Positions 56,640 through 64,000 of a stretch of DNA of 64,000 nucleotides are shown here, in pieces (the first letter of the stretch is position 1; each line of letters opens with the position of its first letter). The notes beneath the pieces are model-generated. The model was not told where the DNA came from. It did no database searches and saw nothing but the letters and a program-made list of their open reading frames with translations. The DNA is from Maea johnstoni. Lineage: Eukaryota > Annelida > Polychaeta > Spionida > Magelonidae. A program made the position numbers and the translations under genes. Where the stretch lies: contig OZ012700.1 of NCBI GenBank assembly GCA_963942565.1, positions 2,273,627 through 2,337,626 of the forward strand, in the 5' to 3' direction.

Positions 56640-57075
56640 TTCTGGTCACCTGTCACCAGTTAAGTATCTGGTTCTTACCTCATCATTTTGTCCTGTCTTA
56701 ATTATATAATGAAACTATCTCTCAATGTGGGAATTTCAAACAAACCCTAATATTTCTTGATATTAGGGCAACAACCTTAAAGCATAATTGCCCTCTTTGT
56801 AAACTGGTTGCCTTTCTCACTAGTAATATTTTGACTACTACTGATGACTTGTGAATTCTATGAAAACGCCAGTATGAAGCATCAGTCTTAGGAGAAAACA
56901 AAGTCATTGCACTTTGAAACTAGTGTATAGTTTCTGCTGGGTATAACAATAACCTTCCTTGAAGGTTCACTAACCAGGTAGGGTTAGTAGCATCAGCTTT
57001 TGGAATTCTGTATACAATCAAATGAACAACATGCTGTTTTAATGATCATTGAATAAATGTGGTTAATTGTTTTCA
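56640..57075 (+). promoter_or_regulatory. 3' end of ZNF-3 with poly(A) signal
   Basis: AATAAA at 57052-57057 in TCATTGAATAAATG, like the ZNF-1 3' end. The lengths from stop codon to signal are about 680 bp (ZNF-1) and 880 bp (ZNF-3, including the MITE). Confidence 0.55.
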
Positions 57076-57339
57076 GAAGGGTTTTTCATTCTTTTCTTTG
57101 CCAGACTGTTATAGACTTGGAAGACTCTGGGATATCGCATTGAAATTCATACAAATAACACACATATTCATGCAAGGTTATATGATAACATTTATATAGG
57201 GATGACATTACAAATAAGTAGGGTAATAATCTGTTTGAAAAAAAAAGTATTGTTTGGCTATTGTTGTTGTAAATAGACCCTTGACAATTGGATATTGTTA
57301 TTATAAATAAACCTTTAATAGTTACTGACATGTTTGTGT

Positions 57340-58433
57340 GACTTGTGTTTGTTGGGACTTATCCTGTTCTTTTCTGAGGATTACCATGTATTTCTCATGG
57401 GAGACTTGTGTTTGTTGGGACTTATCCTGTTCTTTTCTGAGGATTACCATGTATTTCTCATGGAAGACTTGTGTTTGTTGGGACTTATCCTGTTCTTTTC
57501 TGAGGATTACCATGTATTTCTCATGGGAGACTTGTGTTTGTTGGGACTTATCCTGTTCTTTTCTGAGGATTACCATGTATTTCTCATGGGAGAATATGTG
57601 TTTGTTGGGACTTATCCTGTTGTTTTCTGAGGATTACCATGTATTTCTCATGGAAGACTTGTGTTTGTTGGGACTTAACCTGTTCTTTTCTGAGGATTAC
57701 CATGTATTTCTCATGGAAGACTTGTGTTTGTTGGGACTTAACCTGTTCTTTTCTGAGGATTACCATGTATTTCTCATGGAAGACTTGTGTTTGTTGGGAC
57801 TTAACCTGTTCTTTTCTGAGGATTACCATGTATTTCTCATGGAAGACTTGTGTTTGTTGGGACTTATCCTGTTCTTTTCTGAGGATTACCATGTATTTCT
57901 CATGCATGGAAGACTTGTGTTTGTTGGGACTTATCCTGTTCTTTTCTGAGGATTACCATGTATTTCTCATGGGAGACTTGTGTTTGTTGGGACTTAACCT
58001 GTTCTTTCCTGAGGATTACCATGTATTTCTCATGCATGGAAGACTTGTGTTTGTTGGGACTTATCCTGTTCTTTTCTGAGGATTACCATGTATTTCTCAT
58101 GGGAGACTTGTGTTTGTTGGGACTTATCCTGTTCTTTTCTGAGGATTACCATGTATTTCTCATGGGAGACTTGTGTTTGTTGTGACTTAACCTGTTGTTT
58201 TCTGAGGATTACCATGTATTTCTCATGGGAGACTTGTGTTTGTTGTGACTTAACCTGTTGTTTTCTGAGGATTACCATGTATTTCTCATGGGAGACTTGT
58301 GTTTGTTGGGACTTATCCTGTTCTTTTCTGAGGATTACCATGTATTTCTCATGGGAGACTTGTGTTTGTTGGGACTTATCCTGTTCTTTTCTGAGGATTA
58401 CCATGTATTTCTCATGGGAGAATATTTGTTTAA
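57340..58433. repeat. 63-bp minisatellite, about 17 copies
   Basis: The unit begins GACTTGTGTTTGTTGGGACT and includes CTTTTCTGAGGATTACCATG and TATTTCTCATGGGA. The period is 63 bp, with two or three units carrying a 4-bp insertion (CATGCATGG). Sequence between copies differs at only a few sites. Because 63 is divisible by three, open frames run through it on both strands (21-residue repeats such as EKYMVILRKEQDKSQQTQV), but these are most likely by-products. Confidence 0.95.
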
Positions 58434-58439
58434 CACAGT

Positions 58440-58745
58440 TTTTTACTTGATGTATTGAAGGTAATTTTCCTCCACATTTACTGTTAGAAATAGTTTTTGC
58501 TGGCAAGGACAATGCTATTAAAACACAGTTATTTTCCAGATCTCCCACTATCTTTAGGTTTAGATAAGAAGGATCTGTAGGGGTTTTGACAATACTTAGG
58601 AAAGTAAGAATGACTTCGCAAGATATTTGAAGGGTTATTGTTGAATTTTCCTCCAAAACAGTTTCAAAACTGTTTTCACTGGAAAGGTATCACCAGATTT
58701 GTCCGGCTGCTTTTGACTGCCACAAGATTTTAATCAGTTAATACA
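58440..58745. repeat. Diverged relative of the 43472-43694 MITE
   Basis: AAGATATTTGAAGGGTTATT, TTTTCCTCCA and GCTGCTTTTGACTGCC occur in the same order as AAAATATTTGAAGGAGAGTT and GCTGCTTTTGACCGCT at 43559-43680. Ends eroded. Confidence 0.5.
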
Positions 58746-58749
58746 AATA

Positions 58750-59940
58750 TTGAGAATTTGAGAATTTCTCAAGCATTTTTAAATGCAGTAAGATTCAACT
58801 TGCAGCATATTCTGGGGTTCTTACGACACTTATCTGGGGGTCTGACTTTTGTGTTGTGACATTTGGCGATTTAGTGTGTTCATTGCCATTCTACATGTTT
58901 GAGGATTCAATCCTCACAACATGATTTTGATTAGTTATGTTGATTTTGTGTTTATTTCCCAAGATGTTAGTGGATTTGAAAGCTGGTTTCTCCTTCATCT
59001 GAGGTGACAGCTAATTACATTCAGGACTGTTGCGTAATGCGTGTTGCGTAAAACGTGTTGTGTATGTTGTGTAGCCCGCTAAGATGGCTCAGGTATCCTG
59101 ATACAGCATAGAAAGATTCATACAACCTGTATGCCAAGTGGAACGAACATGCTTGTTTGAGTTGCAACCAACTTCCAGTTGAGTGCAAGCAAGAAATCTG
59201 TGGCAGATTTGCAAATTTAAATGGAATAAGTGAGATTCACAATAAAAGAAATGTGTATAGTGTTCCGAAAATCAGCTTGCACATTCAGGCAAGTGAAAAC
59301 TAAAATGTATTTGCCCGAAAGCCCTTATTTCAAAGAATCACTTGCCGGGGCAAGCGGGCTAGTACTTATGTCGGTGCCTGTTCTGTCTAGCAATGCAGCA
59401 GGGCTAGTGTTTACAAACAAAGTGAATGATTATGAAGATGTTTTATTATGCGATCAGGGCTCAACAGTACCCGGCCAACCCAGGTAGTCAGGCGTTGCAA
59501 GTTGGACCAAAGATCATATAGTTCTGCCAGGCGTTCAGGTTGCCTGGCCAATTTGATAACCATTACCTTTGACATAAAGACAATAAAAAAATTAAATTTT
59601 GTTAAACTTTAGGTCTGATGTAATTTCTGTATATTTTTCTCGCCCATTTAATTTCGGCATTTACCCCTTTATGACTTTTCAAGGTTGCTGTCAACTATAC
59701 ATGTGTTCTCATTCAAAAGATCCTGTTATCAATTTAATGAATGTACCTCTCATTTTCCATTCTAATGTTAGATAGCCTTCAGCATAGAAAGGGTTAAGAA
59801 ATGTAGAAATTCTATGTCTTTAGCCACCTTTTCATGATGATTACTATGTTTTATTTCTGAAAGTACCTTAGAAACCATGTCTATATTAACTCACCTTTTC
59901 ACTGTGAACTCTTCATTCACTTTGTTTTTTCTTTATTTTC
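58750..59940. other. Region upstream of ZNF-4
   Basis: The last 110 bp resemble the end of the ZNF-2 intron (CCACCTTTTCAT, TTATTTCT, ACCTTAGAAACCATGTCTAT). A solitary hAT-like tip CAGGGCTCAACAG lies at 59456. No coding sequence recognised; short open frames look random. Confidence 0.4.
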
Positions 59941-59942
59941 AG

Positions 59943-60740
59943 GTCTTGAACTTCGGAATCTGCTACTTAAGAATCTCTCTACCAAAATTGTGGTTGCTTC
60001 CAGAGCTCAGAAACGTCAAGTAGGAGAGATTTGTTTGAGGCCACCATATTCCTGCTGATGAATTTTAACAAAGACATGACTCATATATCACAAGCAAAAA
60101 TACCTTACAGGAGCACAGACTTTGGAAAGCCCATGCCAGTGAGAGATATGTGATAAAGCATTTTCGCAGTCTTCAAATCTTATAACGCAAAAACATTTAA
60201 TGCGAAAAGTATAACTTCAGTTTTAGATCTGTGATAAAGAGTTAGCTCTGTTTTGATTCTGATGCAGCAAAGACAGATTCACAGAAGTGAAGTAGCATTA
60301 CAGGGTGTGCTCTTTGATGGAGCATTTTCCAGTCTGGCAATCTGGTACAGCATAACAAATTTTTAGAAGGGGAAACAACATTAAGGTGTGAGATATGCAG
60401 AGGGCATTCTCTGACTCCCAGGACTTGTACATCATAAAGTGATTCACAGAGGGGAAACACCATTCAAGTTGAACCTGTGTGATGAAGTATTTTCTTATTT
60501 TTTATGGACAGATCTGCACAAAGAATTCACACAAAGGAAGGGCAATGTCAGTGTGAGTTACAGTCTGTGATTTATATTGCAAGGCCTTCTCCAAGTTTTT
60601 AGGTCTTGCAAGTCATAGAAGAACACGCACTTGAGGAAAAAACGTCTCAGTGGGAATAGACATTTACCACATCTTCACTTCTGAACCGTCGTAGGAAATC
60701 ACACTTAAAGTGCACTATTATCTCTTCAGGTCCAGTCACT
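59943..60740 (+). pseudogene. ZNF-4 leader containing a decayed zinc-finger array
   Basis: The acceptor CTTTATTTTCAG ends at 59942 and the exon starts GTCTTGAACTT. From about 60130 it contains the same broken finger array as 30985-31560, including the shared CAGTGAGAGATATGTGATAA lesion (stop in place of the second cysteine region). It is 61 bp longer than the ZNF-2 leader. A second acceptor-like TATCTCTTCAG ends at 60729, 11 bp before the ATG. Confidence 0.75.
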
Positions 60741-63700
60741 ATGGAAAGGCCATTCCAGTGTAAGCTATGTGATAAAGCATTCTCCAGTTCTTCATCTCTT
60801 GTGAGGCACAACAGAACTCACACAGGGGAGAAACCATTCCAGTGTGAGCTGTGTGATAAGAAATTTTTGCACTCTACAAGTCTGACAGAGCATAAAAGAA
60901 TTCATAATGAAGAAAGACCATTCCAGTGTGACTTATGTGATAAAGCATTCTCCAGTTCTTCATCTCTTGTGAGGCACAACAGAACTCACACAGGGGAGAA
61001 ACCCTACCAGTGTGAGCTGTGTGATAAGACTTTCTCACAGGCAGGTGCTCTGAAACTACATGAAAAAATCCACACAGGTGAAAGGCCATTTCAGTGTAAG
61101 ATATGTGATAAAGCATTCTCCACAGCAGTTAACCTTAAACGGCATAATAGAGTTCACACGGGGGAGAAACCATTCAAGTGTGAGCTATGTGATAAAACAT
61201 TTTCACACTCTATGACTCTGATTAATCATAAAAGAATTCACACAGGAGAAAGACCATTCCAGTGTGAGATATGTGACAAAACATTTTCCAGTTCCACATC
61301 TTTGAGGAGACATAAAAGAACTCACACAGGGGAAAAACCATTTAAATGTGATATATGTGATAGAGAATTTGCCCGCCCTTCACACCTGAAAGATCATAAA
61401 AGAACTCACACAGGGGAAAGACCATTTAAGTGTGAGGTTTGTGGCAAGGCATTCTCTCAGTCGTCACATCTGGTGAATCATAGAGGAACACACATTGAGG
61501 AAAGTCGTCGACCCTTTCAGTGTGAACATTGCAACAAGACATTTAACTCAACTTCAAATCTGATTCGGCATGAAAGAATTCACACAGGGGAAAGGCCATT
61601 TCAATGTGAGCTATGTGATAAAGCATTTGCCCGCATTTCACATCTGAAAGACCATAAAAGAATTCACACAGGGGAAAGACCTTTTAAGTGTGATGTATGT
61701 TGCAAGACATTCTATCAGTCTTCACATCTGTCAAAACATAGAAGTACACACTTTATGGAAAGGCCCTTTAAGTGTGAACATTGTCATGAGACATTTTCCA
61801 CAGATTCACTTCTGATTAGGCATAAAAGTATTCACACAGGGGAAAGGCCATTCCAATGTGAGTTTTGTGGTAAAACATTCAACCGGGATGCACATCTGAT
61901 AGACCATAAAAGAATTCACACAGGGGAAAGGCCATTCCAATGTGAGGTTTGTGGCAAGGCTTTCTCCCAATCTTCACATTTGGCAAGTCATAAATGCACA
62001 CACACTGAGGAAAGACCCTTTCAGTGTGAACATTGCGATACGACATTTACCACAAACTCATATCTGAAGCATCATATGAAGTCACACTTAGAGCAGACAC
62101 TTCAGACCTCTAGCCCACAGACCACAGAAAGTCAATTCCAGTGTGAGATATGTGATAAGATATTTTCAAATTCCTCAACTCTGGTGAAGCATAAAAAAAT
62201 TCACACAAGGAAAAGACCATTCCAGTGCGAGCTATGTGATAAGGCATTCTTTCAGTCTTCAGCGTTAGAAAACCACAAAAAGGTTCGTACTAAGGAAAGC
62301 CCATTCCATTGTGAATTATGTGGTAAAAAGTTTTGCAAATCTTCACTTCTGATAAGGCATAAAAGAATTCACAAAGAATTCCAATGTGAGCTATGTAATA
62401 AAGTATTTTCCAATTATTTGGCTAAAGTGGAGCATAAACGAACTCACACAGAGCAGACACTTCACACTCCCAAACCAGAGACTGCAGAAAGTCCATTCCA
62501 GTGTGAGATATGTGATGAAATATATCCAAATTCCTCAACGTTGAAAAACCACAAACAAATGCGCACGAAGGAAGGCCCATTTCAGTGTGAATTATGTGGT
62601 AAAAAGTTCTGCGAGTCTTCACTTCTAATACAGCATAAAAGAATTCACCCACGGGAAAGACCATTCAAGTGTGAGCTATGTAAAAAAGCATTTTCCAATT
62701 ATTCAGCTAAAGTGAAGCATAAAAAAACTCACATGGAGGAAAGACCATTCAAGTGTGATGTATGCGATAGCGCCTTTTTTCTGAGTTCACTTTTGATAAC
62801 TCATAAAATTATTCACACAGGAGAAAGTCAACACCAGTGTGAAATATGTGATAGAGCCTTTCCCACTTCTTCAAATTTAGTGAGACACAAAAGAACTCAC
62901 ACGGGGGAAAGACCATTCAAATGTGAGATATGTGACAGAGCATTCTTCCGGATTTCACATCTGAAAGATCATAAAAGAATTCACACGGGGGAAAGACCAT
63001 TCAAGTGTGAGGTTTGTGGCAAGGCATTCTCCCGGTCTTCACATTTGGCAAGTCATAAATGCACACACACTGAGGAAAGACCCTTTCAGTGTGAACATTG
63101 CGATGAGACATTTACCACAAACTCATATCTGAAGCATCATATGAAGTCACACTTAGAGCAAACACTTGACACCTCTAGCCCACAGACCACAGAAAGTCCA
63201 TTCCAGTGTGAGATATGTGATAAGATATTTTCAAATTCTTCAACTCTGGGGAAGCATAAAAAAATTCATACGAGGAAAAGACCATTCCAGTGCGAGCTAT
63301 GTGATAAGGCATTCTTTCAATCTTCAGCATTGGAAAACCACAAAAGAATTCGTACTAAGGAAAGCCCATTCCATTGTGAATTATGTGGTAAAAAGTTCTG
63401 CAAATATTCACTTCTACTATGGCATAAAAGAATTCACAAAACATTCAAATGTGAGCTATGTAATAAAACATTTTCCAATTATTCGGCTAAAGTGCAGCAT
63501 AAAAGAACTCACAAGGAGCAGACACTTCACACGTCCAAACCAGAGACTGCAGAAAGTCCATTCCAGTGTGAGATATGTGATAACGTATATCCAGATTCCT
63601 CAACTCTGGCGAGGCACAAGCAGAGTCACACAGGAGAAAGTTCATTCCAGTGTGAGATATGTGATAACGTATATCCAGATTCCTCAACTCTGGCGAGGCA

Positions 63701-64000
63701 CAAACAGAGTCACACAGGAGAAAGTTCATTCCAGTGTGAGATATGTGATAAGGTTTTCTCCCAGTCTTCAACGTTAGAAAACCATAAAGGAATATGCACT
63801 AAGGAAGGCCCATTCCAGTGTGAAGTATGTGGTAAAAAGTTCTGTGAGTCTTCACTTCTGATACGGCATAAAAGAATTCACCCACGGGAACAACCATTCC
63901 AGTGTGAGCTATGTAATAAAACATTTTCCAATTATTCAGCTATAGTGAAGCATAAAAAGACTCACACGGAGGAAAGACCATTCAAGTGTGATGCATGCAA
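60741..64000 (+). CDS. ZNF-4: C2H2 zinc-finger protein, at least 37 fingers (runs off the window)
   Basis: From ATG 60741 (MERPFQCKLC, as in ZNF-2) the frame stays open for 1086 codons to the window edge; no stop is met. I count 37 complete fingers and the start of one more. Fingers 1-32 correspond one to one with ZNF-2, with the same inserts (IEESRRP, SHLEQTLQTSSP, SHLEQTLDTSSP, TEQTLHTPKPETAESP). Then it has four fingers that ZNF-2 lacks at that point: two almost identical ones (YPDSSTLARHKQSH, from an 84-bp tandem duplication), one ending in Cys in place of the last His (ENHKGIC), and one of the CESSLLIRH type. Fingers 18, 21 and 30 again end in Arg. The rest of the array and the expected 48-residue tail must lie beyond 64000. 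Role and target as for ZNF-2: nuclear DNA binding inferred, target unknown. Confidence 0.9.
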   Translation, partial: MERPFQCKLCDKAFSSSSSLVRHNRTHTGEKPFQCELCDKKFLHSTSLTEHKRIHNEERPFQCDLCDKAFSSSSSLVRHNRTHTGEKPYQCELCDKTFSQAGALKLHEKIHTGERPFQCKICDKAFSTAVNLKRHNRVHTGEKPFKCELCDKTFSHSMTLINHKRIHTGERPFQCEICDKTFSSSTSLRRHKRTHTGEKPFKCDICDREFARPSHLKDHKRTHTGERPFKCEVCGKAFSQSSHLVNHRGTHIEESRRPFQCEHCNKTFNSTSNLIRHERIHTGERPFQCELCDKAFARISHLKDHKRIHTGERPFKCDVCCKTFYQSSHLSKHRSTHFMERPFKCEHCHETFSTDSLLIRHKSIHTGERPFQCEFCGKTFNRDAHLIDHKRIHTGERPFQCEVCGKAFSQSSHLASHKCTHTEERPFQCEHCDTTFTTNSYLKHHMKSHLEQTLQTSSPQTTESQFQCEICDKIFSNSSTLVKHKKIHTRKRPFQCELCDKAFFQSSALENHKKVRTKESPFHCELCGKKFCKSSLLIRHKRIHKEFQCELCNKVFSNYLAKVEHKRTHTEQTLHTPKPETAESPFQCEICDEIYPNSSTLKNHKQMRTKEGPFQCELCGKKFCESSLLIQHKRIHPRERPFKCELCKKAFSNYSAKVKHKKTHMEERPFKCDVCDSAFFLSSLLITHKIIHTGESQHQCEICDRAFPTSSNLVRHKRTHTGERPFKCEICDRAFFRISHLKDHKRIHTGERPFKCEVCGKAFSRSSHLASHKCTHTEERPFQCEHCDETFTTNSYLKHHMKSHLEQTLDTSSPQTTESPFQCEICDKIFSNSSTLGKHKKIHTRKRPFQCELCDKAFFQSSALENHKRIRTKESPFHCELCGKKFCKYSLLLWHKRIHKTFKCELCNKTFSNYSAKVQHKRTHKEQTLHTSKPETAESPFQCEICDNVYPDSSTLARHKQSHTGESSFQCEICDNVYPDSSTLARHKQSHTGESSFQCEICDKVFSQSSTLENHKGICTKEGPFQCEVCGKKFCESSLLIRHKRIHPREQPFQCELCNKTFSNYSAIVKHKKTHTEERPFKCDAC

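Noticed and set aside
57340-58433. CRISPR-like array
   Set aside because: Repeats are directly adjacent with no unique spacers, and the genome is eukaryotic.
57322-58656. Several long open frames on both strands made of 21-residue repeats
   Set aside because: They lie wholly in the 63-bp minisatellite, whose period is divisible by three; openness in several frames is expected without coding.
59230-59487. 85-residue plus-strand frame upstream of ZNF-4
   Set aside because: No family resemblance, and it overlaps hAT-like tip sequence; kept out as chance.
63166-63777. 203-residue plus-strand frame near the window end
   Set aside because: It is a frame-shifted shadow of ZNF-4, whose true frame is open from 60741 to the end.

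Overview
This is a eukaryotic, animal-type window. It is AT-rich, full of short DNA transposons, LINE fragments and microsatellites, and its main content is a cluster of C2H2 zinc-finger (ZNF) genes whose whole finger array sits in one exon. A BEL/Pao LTR element, hAT-type elements with 8-bp target duplications, TTAA- and TTA-flanked elements and a tRNA-derived SINE all fit an invertebrate metazoan, perhaps a marine deuterostome or lophotrochozoan. I cannot name the species.

Layout. 700-5293 is a young gag-only BEL/Pao element on the minus strand with a 5-bp target duplication. 5300-22460 is almost wholly nested mobile DNA: a 3-kb TTA-flanked transposon with GC-rich ends, a foldback element sitting at the exact centre of a palindrome, a tRNA-type SINE, a LINE reverse-transcriptase fragment split by a 0.9-kb element, and hAT and TTA-type elements, one of which still carries a BED-finger exon. 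Then come four plus-strand ZNF genes in the order short-long-short-long: ZNF-1 (23357-24928, 17 fingers), ZNF-2 (31566-35021, 38 fingers), ZNF-3 (55271-56170, 9 fingers) and ZNF-4 (60741 to beyond the window end, at least 37 fingers). The ~20 kb between ZNF-2 and ZNF-3 holds more nested transposons, a Tc1/IS630-like transposase relic and one unrecognised decayed coding region. A ~17-copy, 63-bp minisatellite lies between ZNF-3 and ZNF-4.

How the genes fit together. All four ZNF exons start with a splice acceptor and a related leader. The three complete proteins share a 48-residue C-terminal tail with sumoylation-type motifs and no KRAB, SCAN or BTB domain. ZNF-2 and ZNF-4 match finger by finger and even share a decayed finger array in the leader, so a [short ZNF + long ZNF] cassette has been duplicated in tandem. 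Two related untranslated first exons (near 17650 and 47759), each with an ATGGCGG start motif, a tiny upstream ORF and the same donor context, lie upstream of the two cassettes. Finger number is still changing: ZNF-4 has a nearly perfect 84-bp single-finger tandem duplication. My inference is a lineage-specific, fast-evolving family of DNA-binding repressors lying in, and possibly acting on, transposon-dense DNA.
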